A stretch of DNA of 64,000 bases from Gautieria morchelliformis (lineage: Eukaryota; Basidiomycota; Agaricomycetes; Gomphales; Gomphaceae), in assembly GCA_015179125.1 (NCBI GenBank), contig WHVA01000465.1, positions 27,002 through 91,001 on the forward strand, given 5' to 3'. Below, piece by piece: positions 44,767 through 55,600 of this stretch (position 1 is its first letter; every line of letters starts with the position of its first letter). The notes beneath the pieces were generated by a model, which was given only the letters and a program-made list of their open reading frames with translations, was not told the origin of the DNA and ran no database searches. The translations under genes were made by a program, and so were the position numbers.

Positions 44767-45971
44767 CTAGTCATCCTCCATCGTGTCCTCACCAAAGCCC
44801 GCCCAGTCTTCCGCTTCCGGATCCTCCGCGTTTCCGTTCCGCCCATACTCCTCTGCGAACCTCTGCACATCTTGGACCTCGCCCTCAGATACTTCCACCT
44901 CCACTTCCGAGTCCTCCCTCTCCTGAATCCACCTCAGTTCCGTGACGATCCGGTTGAGATAGTCCTCGTATGCACCAAGCCGATCCGCGACTGCCAGGTA
45001 GAAGTGGTGTTGCATCTGCAACACCTGCTCCCCCTGTCGAAGCAGCCCCCGGAGCGACCTGGCGATATCCGCAAGCGGATCCGCCACCTGCTCCTCCCGC
45101 GTCGTCCCACTTCCGCTCGCCTCCGGCCCGTCTTGGACTCCCCTTGCCTTGGCAGCCCTGGACAAGGGCTTCTGCACGCCCTGAGTAGGCTTTTCCGAGC
45201 CTACCTCCGATCCTCCGGTTTTCCTCCGCTTGGCTGTCACCCGGGCCTTAAACCCGTCGACCACACATGCCCGCTTCGCGTCCTTGCAGCGATTACAGTC
45301 CGTGGCCTTTCCCGCCAAATCCCTTATGCACGGAAGATTTTTCTCAAGACAGGCATCACAGCTAAGCTGCGATGCGCCGTCTTCTTCCAGAACCGTCCTC
45401 TTGGACCTATCCTTCCGGCGCTGTTTCTCCTCCTGCGCCGCCCGCCATTCCGCCGTCGCCTTCCCTTTGCCCTTGTTCATTGGCCTCGGGGTTTCTTCCG
45501 GCGACGTTTCTGACGGAGGTCCACTCCGCTCGGACTCCTGGTCTGCATCCGCAGCCTTTTCCTGTTCCGATGGTCAACCCCATACCGTCAAGAACAAGAA
45601 ATACTTACTTTCTGCGACCCGCGATTTTCCTCCGCCTTCTCCACGGTGGACATTTCCGCAGCCGCTTGCTCCTCCGCAAGCTTCTCCGCAGCTTCTTCAG
45701 CCTCCCTCTCCTCGCGTTCGCGCTTGATGCGCTCAAACTCGCGCTCGCGGTCTTCGCGCTCGTGCTCCAGCCGATCGTGTTCCTCCTGGTCCTTGCGCTC
45801 TTTTTCCCTGCGCTCTTCCTCCCTGCACACCTCCTCCAGTCGTTCCTTCTCTTTTTTCGCTGCCTCCTCGGCCTCACGCTTTTCCGCGAGCTCCTTCTCG
45901 GCGAGAACATTGGCAAAATGCTCTTTCATCTGAGCACTGGTCATTTTCGAGAAATCAGGAAGAGAGCTCAT
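44767..45971 (-). CDS. Antisense two-exon gene in gypsy-1: coiled-coil and Zn(2)Cys(6)-like protein
   Basis: Exon 1 (45971-45609) encodes MSSLPDFSKMTSAQMKEHF, then a long Glu/Arg/Lys-rich coiled coil. A 47-base intron (GTAAGTAT..GAACAG, 45562-45608) joins in phase 0 to exon 2 (45561-44767). Predicted length 385 residues. Cysteines 189, 192, 199, 210, 213 and 220 give C-x2-C-x6-C-x10-C-x2-C-x6-C, exactly the Zn(2)Cys(6) binuclear cluster pattern of fungal DNA-binding proteins. Basic residues precede it; a helical region (residues about 270-330) and an acidic tail follow. No stop or frameshift, unlike the sense genes around it. Its start lies 121 bases from the 3' LTR, the likely source of an antisense promoter. 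Function is unknown; DNA binding is inferred. Confidence 0.75.
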
Positions 45972-46092
45972 GATGGATCAGAAATCGCGATGATTTTCTC
46001 CCGCCTTTCTTTCGAACTCCGACGCGTTTTGTTCACAGGTCACGTGACCCGATCTGTGGTCTCGCAGGGCTCAACCTTGAAAGGGAGATACT

Positions 46093-46779
46093 GTTACGAC
46101 TGTTCCGATCAACCATCTCCGCCACCTCCACACATCCTCCGCACCACCTCCGCGCCACCTCTGACTCTATTCCAACATCCACAATATCCGCAACCCTCCT
46201 CCCTTGTTCTTTCAGTACCCCTGGCCACCTCCAGATACCGACCCCCGTACTCGACCCTGAGCACAGCAAGATACCATTTCCGTAGTTCCGTTTCTTCCGA
46301 TGCCTATTGTACTTACCCGCCTTGTTGTTTGCCATTGTACTTACCCTACCCTGCACCCCCCTTGTCACCCATTGTTCCGTATTAGTTACTTACCCCGTAT
46401 GTCTATCCGATTCCCGCACTCTCCGGAACTTGCTTAGTATCATACCATTACTTGTTGTTCCTGCGCTTTGTATAAAACCCCTCATGTATGTCTGTTATTC
46501 TGCAATCAGATAATCGCCTTCAATACTTGATTTCCTTCGCTCCATCTCCTGTTCTTAGTACAGCAAGTCTAGCAAGATCTCAGTCTCTCTCTCTGCCTTC
46601 CGTCTTCCACCTTCCGCCTCAGTTCCGACTCAAGTTCCGACCAACCTTTGGTTCAGTACCTTCCGACTTCCGACTCAGTTCCAAAATACTTAGAACGATA
46701 GTTCATTGTGGGCGCAACCTATAAGTTGAAGCCGCTGTCCTTTCCAGTTCCGACTTAGCGGAAATCTCGATACGTAACA
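46093..46779 (+). repeat. 3' LTR of gypsy-1
   Basis: Starts TGTTACGACTG and ends ACGTAACA, just before GTAAG. Same TTCCG array as the 5' LTR. On the minus strand it would have to drive the antisense gene. Confidence 0.94.
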
Positions 46780-47373
46780 GTAAGCCCATCCCATTAGTCT
46801 ATACGTTGTGCGAAGGTCAATTGCACTTTCATCTGTGAAAACCAAATGGTCCGGTGGTTCACTACCAATACGAAACTGGAAACCAGTCCGCGAGGCTTCA
46901 CAGCGCTCTGCGGCTGCCCGTGAAAGCTGGATTGGAGACAAATATAAAGGTTGTCATTCTTCGAGGATTTAATGACTCACTTTCTTTCTTTGCAAGCCAA
47001 GATGTCGAAGCGTCCTCCAGACAGTTGATATACTTACTAAAATACCATGCCGCACCTCTAGCTCTTCAACAAGCTCATCGAGGTAAAGATCGGGTGAGCG
47101 TTCAAGAAGCGCAAGAAGAAACTGTTATAAAGTAAAATAAGCTACAGCTAAACACAGACATGAATTACTTACTTCACTCTGAGCTGAGGTCATTTTTGAC
47201 CCATGAGATAGCCACTTTGGCTCTGCCACGACGTCTCCAACATCCCACCAGAGTTTGATTGTGCGTTGAACTACACGTAGTGACATATCAAGGTCAATTG
47301 CAATATCGGTTGATTTCTTGTTGAGCTTGAATTTTTGGTGTATAACGCGATCCTGCAGATCCTTGCTGTACAT
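46780..47373 (-). pseudogene. Tc1-like transposase, N-terminal exons
   Basis: MYSKDLQDRVI starts a helix-turn-helix DNA-binding region (STDIAIDLDMSLRVVQRTI), a second helical region (LYLDELVEELEVRHG, VSISTVWRTLRHLGL), then the first catalytic D (HLVFTDESAID). Introns at 47122-47172 (51 bases) and 46927-46980 (54 bases). With the part at 37731-38306 the coding exons sum to 963 bases, 320 codons and a stop, all in frame. The ATG lies two bases from the copia-C LTR, so everything upstream, including the second terminal repeat, is lost. Confidence 0.92.
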
Positions 47374-47375
47374 GT

Positions 47376-47873
47376 TGTTGGGTGCATTTATGCTCCTGCA
47401 CCAAAATCAAGCATAATATATCCAATTTGTTGTGTGGCCTTCCAATTTCTTCTCACATTGTTCTTGTATTATGCATCCATTTCTCTGGTTATTTTCGAAA
47501 TTTTCCACTCATTCCTTATCTCTCTATTTCATCTTGTTATTCCTACTTTCACAAGCGGCTGCACCCAGCGGAGTCTGAAATGACTTCGACGCGCGAGCTC
47601 TTGGGCGCTAAAGGGCCGGGTAGTAGTACATGCGCAGTGGAACACATTTCCCCCTCTCTCAGTGACCACTAAATTCACTGAGAGAGGCAAGTAAATTAGT
47701 CTAGTAGTCTTTGCATTTATTGACCTAGAAATCCTCTGTAGTGAATTGATTTCTAGGTAGTGTATAATATATTTATAGTGACCACTAAATTCACTGAGAG
47801 AGTGAATTGATTTCTAGTCTATTCCTTTGAATAACAAGTCCATACCTACTGCCTATAATTCCTGTCCTCTACA
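47376..47873 (+). repeat. 5' LTR of copia-C
   Basis: TGTTGGGTGCATTTATG to CTGTCCTCTACA. Contains a 12-base perfect stem at 47654-47686 and a partial repeat of its right half near 47780-47801. Confidence 0.96.
47654..47686. promoter_or_regulatory. Conserved 12-base hairpin in family C LTRs
   Basis: CTCTCTCAGTGA (47654-47665), nine-base loop, TCACTGAGAGAG (47675-47686). The stem is unchanged in the solo LTRs at 9795 and 41926, in the 3' LTR, and recognisable in the decayed one at 8964, while the loop varies. Role unknown: terminator, packaging or protein-binding site are possible. Confidence 0.75.
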
Positions 47874-47889
47874 GGGTTATGGGCCCCGG
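47874..47889 (+). promoter_or_regulatory. Copia-C primer-binding site (initiator tRNA-Met half-molecule)
   Basis: GGGTTATGGGCCCCGG follows the LTR directly. GGGTTATGGGCCC complements the initiator tRNA-Met anticodon stem-loop over 13 bases. The gag start codon (47879) lies inside this site. Confidence 0.82.
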
Positions 47890-50212
47890 AGACACTTCTG
47901 AGAAGCTGTTGGGTGTTGAGAAGCTTGCTACTGATGGAAGTAATTGGCCATTGTGGCGAGCCACTCTCATCAGCTATTTTGAGTCCAAAAATCTACTCAA
48001 GCATGTAGAAGGGAGAGTCACTCGACCTCCTGATCCTCCAGTCATGCCCCCAGGCCATATTCTAACAGAAGCTGAGGAAACTCAGATGGATAAGGCCGAG
48101 GAGAAGCTGGAGAGATACCTTGCTAGAGAAGGACAAGCCAAGACCCAAATCATCGTCTCAGTGTCAGAGTCATTAGCCCTGATGCTACAGAAGCAGAAGA
48201 CAGCAAAAGAGACTTGGGATGCACTGGTCAATGAAATGACCAAAAAGCCCAAGATGGTCCTCACCAGCCTGCAGAGACAACTCCGCAGTATGAGATGTCC
48301 TGAGGATGGAGACTTGAGAGATCACTTGGACAAGGCCCAAGACCTATATGCTCGTCTTAATGAGATGGGAGCTAGAGTTTCTGAAGAAGAATTCATGGAC
48401 ATAATCCTTGCGTCACTTCCACCATCCTATGAGGCAGTCATGAATGCCCTTACAACTTCGCTTGAAGAATGCGGGATGCCATTGGTCCCTGATAATATTA
48501 TTAGGGTACTAAAGGCTCAGTATGACAGGAAGAAAACACTCCCGCAAGAAGAGCAGGTGTTTATTGGTTCATCTACTAAGAAGGACCAGAAGGGGCAGAA
48601 GGCGCATGTATGCACCAACTGCAAAAAGCCTGGACATTCCATCGAAAATTGCTGGGCTAAAGGAGGTGGTAAAGAAGGTCAAGGACCACGTCAGAAGAAG
48701 AAAGCCAAAGGCAAGAAGAAGAAGAAGGGTAAAGCAAAAGCGAATGTTGCCGAAGAAGAGTCTACTTCTGAGGAAAGTGGTGATGGGCATCTTGCCTTCA
48801 CCAATTTTGACGAGTGCTCTAATTTCAATTTGAGCACATCCTCAGGAGTTATAGTCATACTCGACACCGGAACGACATCGCATATGACTCCTCACAAAAA
48901 TTTATTGAGGAACTACTGTCAATTCTCACAGCCGAGGACTATCCGAGCAGCCAACAAAGGTACCTTTGATGCCTTCGGCTCAGGACTGCTCGTATTATCC
49001 AATAAGGTTGGAGATAGAACAGTAGAAGTCACGTTGCAGGATACATACTATGCACCCAAAATTGCTGCTACCCTCGTCTCGATCGGTCGGTGCGATGATG
49101 CTGGCTACGACATTCGACTCGGTGGCCAGAAATGCACAATATCTAATGCTGCTGGAAAAGTATTGATGCAAGCACCGAAAGTCAATGGCTTATATCGACT
49201 AGACCTCCAGTCACCAAGTGCTCAAGCCCATATGTGTTTATCTGCCATGGAAATTCATCAAAAGATGGGGCACATCTCGCAGAAGTCCCTACAACATCTA
49301 TTAAATCATGGCATGATATTGGGCATTGAACTGAGCTCCACAGGCGATAGAATTGTCTGTGATGCGTGTATTCAGGCCAAGATTGCGCGCAAACCTCTTC
49401 CTCGAGAACCCAGAGACCGAACATCAAAATTCGGTGACAGAATTTATTCTGATGTCTGGGGACCTGCAAGACACCTCACGATCGATAAGAAGTCATATTA
49501 TGTCTCCTTTATCGATGACTACTCAAGAGAATCGGTGATCTATCTCATGGCGAACAAATCAGAAGCATTCTCAAAGTACAAGCTCTACGAGGCTTTAATG
49601 CTTCGACAGAGAAATGTGCACATCAAGGCACTTGTTTCTGATCGAGGGGGCGAGTATACGAGCTCTGAATTCGAACAGCATTTAGCCAAACAAGGCACGA
49701 AGCATCAGCTGACGGTACACGACACACCAGAGTCCAATGGTGTTGCGGAGCGCCTGAACCGAACCCTCACTGAGAGAACTCGTGCCATGCTGCTAGAATC
49801 AGGCCTTCCTAAGATATTATGGGGCTATGCAATACAGCATGCCAATTATCTTAGGAACAGGACGCATACAAGAGCTCTACCAGATAAAACGCCCTACGAG
49901 ATGATTCACCATGAAAAACCGAATCTCAAAGACATTCACGCGTGGGGAACTGAAATTTACGTTAAAATCACTCAGGGAGATAAATTGGCAGCTCGTGCCA
50001 AGAGAGCTCGGTGGATAGGAATTTCTGCGCAGAGCCATGGTCATTATGTTTATTGGCCTGACTCGCACAAAGTTTCTGTCGAGCGGAACATTGTCTTTGA
50101 TTCAGAAATGAAGAAGGGAAAGGTCCCAATCATTTCTATTGAGGAATCCAAGCTACCTACGTCTAAAGAAGAGAAGAAGCCATTCCGGCATCAGTGCCTG
50201 TGCCCGGTCGCT
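47879..50212 (+). pseudogene. Copia-C gag, protease and integrase
   Basis: One frame of 778 codons. Gag (WPLWRATLISYFESKN, YARLNEMGARVSEEEF), zinc knuckle (CTNCKKPGHSIENC), protease (VILDTGTTSHMTPHKN), zinc finger of integrase (HQKMGHIS, CDACIQAK), core with YSDVWGPA, VSDRGGEYTS and NGVAERLNRT, then the C-terminal region. Everything up to about 50180 looks functional. A one-base loss there shifts into a stop at 50213, separating the hinge and RT. Confidence 0.9.
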
Positions 50213-52111
50213 TAGTCAGCGAAGAGGCAAAGATCGAAGAAATTGATGAAAGTGCACCGGAAGAATATCTTGAAAAGCTGCAACCTATTCAGGGAGTTGA
50301 TGACAGACCTAGAGAAGCTGAACCGATAAGGAGAAGCGAAAGGATCCGTCAACAACAAGTGCAGTCGGCCCCATCAGGTCCCGTGACAAGATCTCAAACT
50401 CAGAGACAAACTGGCGCACATATGACTACGCTAGCTTACGAGGACGTTGAGGACCATGAAGAAGTTTTATTCGACCAAGAATTATCCTCCGAGATTGATG
50501 GCATCAGTAGCTATGAGTGTGCCATCAGTGCGTTTCTAACCGACGGTCAAAACAATACAAGGCGCCGGATTTGAGTCAAATTGAACCTAGCAATGCAGAC
50601 GAAGCTCTGAATATATGTGGAAGAAATCAATGGACAAAGAGTATGAGGCCCTAATCGACAAGGGAGTGTGGGAAAGAACCAAACCACCTCCTGGAGCCAA
50701 CATTGTCGGCAACAAATGGGTCTACCTTTGGAAGCGTAATCCAGAAGGGAAACCAATAGTACCTAAATCGAGAATGGTCGCCCAAGGCTTCACGCAGAAG
50801 TTTGGAATCGACTATGATGAGACATACTCACCTGTTGCTCGGTTATCCTCCCTACGGATCATATGCGCCATTGCTGCTAGGAATGACTGGCCTATTCATC
50901 AAATGGACGTGGACTATGCATACCTCAATGCTAAGTTGCCCGAACCTATTTACATGAAGCAGCCGTATGGATATGAGTCAGGAGACAAAGGCGAAGTGCT
51001 ACTTTTGAAGAAAGCACTCTACGGCCTCAAGCAATCTGGAAGAGAATGGTACAAACGTCTAAGTGGTGAATTCCACAAGTTAGGATTCACTACGTCAGCC
51101 ACAGACGGGGCTGTTTTTATAGACGTGGCGGAAAGGGGCATGTGATCATTGCAACAGCTGTGGACGACCTTACCATCACAGCTGAGAATCAATCAGTCCT
51201 GGACGAAGTCAAACGAGATCTTGCTCAGGTCTTCAGTATGAAAGATCTAGGCGAGATTCATTGGCTATTGAATCTCAAAATCGAAAGAGACTGGCAGAAG
51301 AAGACCATTGCAATTTCACAACCTGCATACATCGAGAAGATCATCAAAAAATTTAATCTCGAAGATGCAAAGACTTATGCTACGCCTCTTGATCCAGCCG
51401 TAAAATTATCTAAAGACCAATGTCCTTCTACAGAGAGAGGCAAGAAAGCCATGTCGAATTTCCATACAGCAAGCTATAGGATCACTGATGTGGGCGGCTG
51501 TAGCCACTCGACCTGACATTGCATTTGCGGTGTCATTACTCTCGCAATTCCTTGAAAATCCAGGTGGCACACACTGGAATGCAGTCAAACGTGTCTTCAA
51601 ATATTTGAAAGGCACGAAGCATTACAAGCTCACACTTGGAAGAAATCAAGACGGCTTGATGGGGTATTCAGATGCGGATTGGGGTTCACAGAGTCATAGG
51701 CGTTCGTATTCGGCATACTTATTTCAGATTGATGGAGGCACTGTTTCATGGAGTTGCCAGAAACAGTCGATAGTAGCCCTCTCATCAACTGAAGCCGAAT
51801 TCGTCGCCCTGACCCATGCGGGCAAAGAGGCTCTTTGGATGCGCCATTTTATTTCTGAAATATTCCAACCACTGAACAGACCCATCCAAGTTTATTCAGA
51901 CAATCAATCAGCCATTGCCATCACGTATGGCACCCAACAACACACGAGAACCAAGCATTTCGACATCAGGTTATATTTCCTTCGAGATATAATCAAAAAT
52001 CAACAAGCCAAGCTCGTTTATTTGCCAACCGAACAAATGTTGGCAGATATCCTCACTAAAGGACTTCCTAGTCCTAGAGTGAAGATTCTCAACGAGCAAA
52101 TCGGAATATAT
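50194..52111 (+). pseudogene. Copia-C hinge, RT and RNase H in four frames
   Basis: Hinge (REAEPIRRSERIRQQQ), RT (GNKWVYLWKRNPEG, MVAQGFTQKFGIDYDETY, YGLKQSGREWYKRL, catalytic TAVDDLTI) and RNase H (GYSDADWGS, ALSSTEAEFVALT, DNQSAIAIT, HTRTKHFDIR, DILTKGLPS) are all present. Frame breaks lie near 50605 (LNI for LKYM), 51130 (short G run before CATGTG), and 51480. The end, IGIY-stop, is followed by the purine tract GAGGGGGCG and the 3' LTR. Confidence 0.9.
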
Positions 52112-52127
52112 TAAGCTTGAGGGGGCG

Positions 52128-52625
52128 TGTTGGGTGCATTTATGCTCCTGCACCAATATCAAGCATAATATATCCAATTTGTTGTGTGGCCTTCCAAGTT
52201 CTTCTCACATTGTTCTTGTATTATGCATCCATTTCTCTGGTTATTTTCGAAATTTTCCACTCATTCCTTATCTCTCTATTTCATCTTGTTATTCCTACTT
52301 TCACAAGCGGCTGCACCCAGCGGAGTCTGAAATGACTTCGACGCGCGAGCTCTTGGGCGCTAAAGGGCCGGGTAGTAGTACATGCGCAGTGGAACACATT
52401 TCCCCCTCTCTCAGTGACCACTAAATTCACTGAGAGAGGCAAGTAAATTAGTCTAGTAGTCTTTGCATTTATTGACCTAGAAATGCTCTGTAGTGAATTG
52501 ATTTCTAGGTAGTGTATAATATATTTATAGTGACCACTAAATTCACTGAGAGAGTGAATTGATTTCTAGTCTATTCTTTTGAATAACAAGTCCATACCTA
52601 CTGCCTATAATTCCTGTCCTCTACA
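52128..52625 (+). repeat. 3' LTR of copia-C
   Basis: Same length and ends as the 5' LTR. The minus-strand LINE begins at 52626 with no target duplication. Confidence 0.96.
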
Positions 52626-55600
52626 GGAGGGTCCCCCTGCACTCGATGGGGATGAATCTCTCTTCGCTCGAGTGTCCTCTGGCCGCTTTTTTGGCTTCTG
52701 CGTCAGCTCTCTCGTTTCCCGCTATTCCAGCATGTCCCGGGACCCATCTCATGAGCACCGCCGCCCCTGGCTGCTGTGCTACCATGCCCTCGATCTGTCT
52801 GTGGAGCGCTTCTACCAGATACTGGCCTGAGGTGGCCTTCTCCCGCCTCGTGGTTTGTATCGTGGCCTGGCTGTCTGTGGCTATGACGTACTTCTTTCCC
52901 CTCTGTGTGTTCAGGAGCTTAGCTCCCATTGCCGCACCTGCCAGCTCGGCCTCGAAAACGGTGTGATCACGATCTGTTCCCATGTATAGTCTCACCACCT
53001 GCACCATCCTGCTCCCTCTGTATAGGACTGCTGCCGCTCCTACTCCCCCGTTGATGCACGAGCCGTCTGTGTATATCTTGACATCTGCTGCTTCCTTATC
53101 ATTCTCTTCCACTGCTTGGTCTTTGCCTGTTGGGATGTGGGTTTTGAAGGCTGGCGACCACTTTGGCCCTTGCATGACTGTCCGAATCTTCTCCATCTTA
53201 TCCGGCTCAAGATTGAATGCGTGCAGTATTTCATGCAGGGGCGCCCTGTGTCTCTTTACATATCTTTTGGCTGCTGTGCTTACGGCTGACGCTAGGGGGT
53301 GAGTATTGGGTAAACAGGTGAGTCTCAATGCAGCTCTGTGTACGAGTTTGGAGACTAGGAGTGGGAATGGGAGGAGGTTCGCATGCGCGTCCAGTACGTC
53401 GTTTGCTGTTGTACTCATAGCCCCTGTTATTGACAGCGCTGCTTGCCTTTGGATCCGCCCCAGTTTGTTTATGTGGCCCTTGGTTCCCTTCGAGCGTTCT
53501 GATCCTGGCACGAGGAATACGTCAGCTGCGTACAACATCTTTGGTATTGCAACCGTGAGGTAGTATCTCTGCATGTACTTAGCTGACACTCCTTTGGTCG
53601 GCCTTGTCAGACGTCTATACTGCGCAATATAGTGTTCACCCTTCTTGAGCGCATGGTTCACCTGCTCTTTGTAGCGTAGTTCCTGGTCTATTATCATTCC
53701 CAGAAACTTGTGAGTGGTGGCTGGCTTTATTAGGTGTGCCCCGATCTTTATGGTTGGCCGCGTGAGTGGTCTGGACCTCTTGGTTTTCGTGGTGTCCTTC
53801 TCCCGACGCCTCGTCAATCCCATGAGGCCGAATTTTTCGACCGCGAAGCTGCAGTGATGCTTCTCCACCCACTCGTTGGCCCCCCCGGGCCTCGTCATAA
53901 TATTGGCTAGCTTCCCGAATGCCTCGTTGAAATCCGCTCCCTCGGCTATTAGAGTGGTGTCATCGACGAAACCGACACAGTCCTCGCCTCTTTCTCGCTG
54001 CACTACCTCGATCAAGTCAGCGTTATAGAACTGATATGCTATAGCAGATACCGGGCAACCCTTGTCCATCCCTCGATCTACTGGCATGGCCTGCATGCTG
54101 TAGTCGTCGAAACCAATAGTTGTGCGTCTCCCCTCTACCCTTCTTTTGATCCACTTCGTGTACTCCTCAGGTACTCCCCTCTTGCGCATGTTATGTACTA
54201 GCTGGTCGAGGATGACACTCGGGAAGGCACCCTTTATATCTAGGTATAGCACTCCTAGAACCCTGCCCCGCCTCCATGCGTTTTTTGCCGCGGTTATGGT
54301 GTAGTGCAGGGCGTCGGTTGTCGTCCTTCCAGGCCGGCAGCCAAAATGATTGTCCGGCAGCAGGAAGTGCCTCTCCATCATCTTGACCAAGTCCTCTGCT
54401 ACACAGGCCGATAATACCTTGCCTATTGTGTCTAAGAGCGCTATGGGTCTATACGCACCGGGGACTGTGTAGTCCGGTTTCCCCGGTTTCCTGAGGACTC
54501 TCGTAACCGAGTATTTCCACTCTGCTGGATAGGTGTTCAGGCTAAAGGTAGCTCTGTATAGCGGGCCTAGATAAGGCAATAGTGTATCAATGCACTGCTT
54601 TATAACTATATTGGGGATGCCGTTGGCCCCAGGTGCCTTGAAGGGATTCAGCCTGTCTACCGCTCGGTGTATCTGGTTGTCGGTGATGGGCTCGAACTCA
54701 AAGGCTGGTGGTGGGTACTCGAAGTCCTCTTGAACCTCGGCTGTGCTTGCCCTAGCTCTTGGGAAAAATGTGCTGAACAGCCTTTTTGCCTTTTGCTCAT
54801 TCGTGGTGGCTACCCACTTTGTGCCGTCATCCCGCTTTGCTGTTAAGTTCGGCACCCTCGTGCGCCCCCATCTGTCGCATCTGCTGTAGCATACCTGTGT
54901 GCCGTCCATACTGTCTTCTCGTCTATCTCCTCTAGGAAGGCGTCCCAATGCTGCTTCTTGTTTTTCTTGATGGCGTCGGCATATTGATTCCTTGCGTTCT
55001 TGTAGTCCTCATGCGCCCGGTCTGCTGGCTCTCCCCTTCTTACATATGCTCTCCTGCCTAGCCACCTGGTGTTGGTCCTAAGCTCGGTCAGCTCTCGCGA
55101 CCACCACCTTTTCATGTATGGCGAGGGCTTGGTCTTGGGTGCTAGATCCTCTGCTGTCTCGATTATTGCCTTTGTGATCTCATGGAGGTGATGCTGGAAG
55201 GTGCGCTCGTCTGCCGGCTCTGGTTCAGCAATGTTGTCTAGCAGGCGCTCCTTCAGGCTTTCGTTGAAGGCCTTCCAGTCGACCTCCCTGTAGTTCGCTT
55301 TTGGAAGGCAAGTCACCGTGGCGATGGTCATGTCTATTGTTGTATCAACTGGGAAATGGTCACTCCGCACCGGCAGGTCCTCTGGGACTGTTGTGCATGT
55401 GATCAGCCTTTCAAGCAGGGTAGTAGAAATGAAGACGTTATCAGTTTGTGTGTGATTTCCCGTCGACATAGCACGTAGCGTAGGTATGGCCCCGGGGAGT
55501 GCCATTTGTAGGTCGTGTTCGGCAGTAGCATTTAGGAGTATCTGTGCTGCGTCCAGGTTGCTGCTGGTGAACAGGTGTGCATTTCGTTCTTCATCCCATA

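Larger units (their letters stand above)
38312..46779 (+). mobile_element. Gypsy-1, chromodomain Ty3/gypsy element with an antisense gene
   Basis: Flanked by GTAAG on both sides (38307-38311, 46780-46784). Two LTRs of 677 and 687 bases, then gag, protease, RT, RNase H, integrase and a C-terminal chromodomain, the layout of chromoviruses. An extra gene lies antisense at 44767-45971, before the 3' LTR. A purine tract (GAAAGGGAGATAC) precedes the 3' LTR. No TGG-type primer site follows the 5' LTR. Three TGA stops and an inserted family C solo LTR disable pol. Confidence 0.96.
47376..52625 (+). mobile_element. Copia-C, Ty1/copia element with paired 498-base LTRs
   Basis: LTRs 47376-47873 and 52128-52625 differ at four positions by eye (about 99.2 percent identity), so insertion was recent. 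Order is gag, protease, integrase, RT, RNase H. Outer flanks do not match (CATGT and GGAGG): left is Tc1 transposase, right is a LINE. Source family of the three solo LTRs in the window. At least four frame changes break pol. Confidence 0.95.

Noticed and set aside
44752..45513. Plus-strand ORF of 253 codons between gypsy-1 integrase and 3' LTR
   Set aside because: It has no recognisable motif, is Arg/Pro/Leu-rich, and overlaps the minus-strand exon that carries the cysteine cluster and a phase-matched intron.
47376..52625. Copia-C as a simple, recent insertion with target duplication
   Set aside because: The five-base flanks differ and the two sides belong to different transposons.
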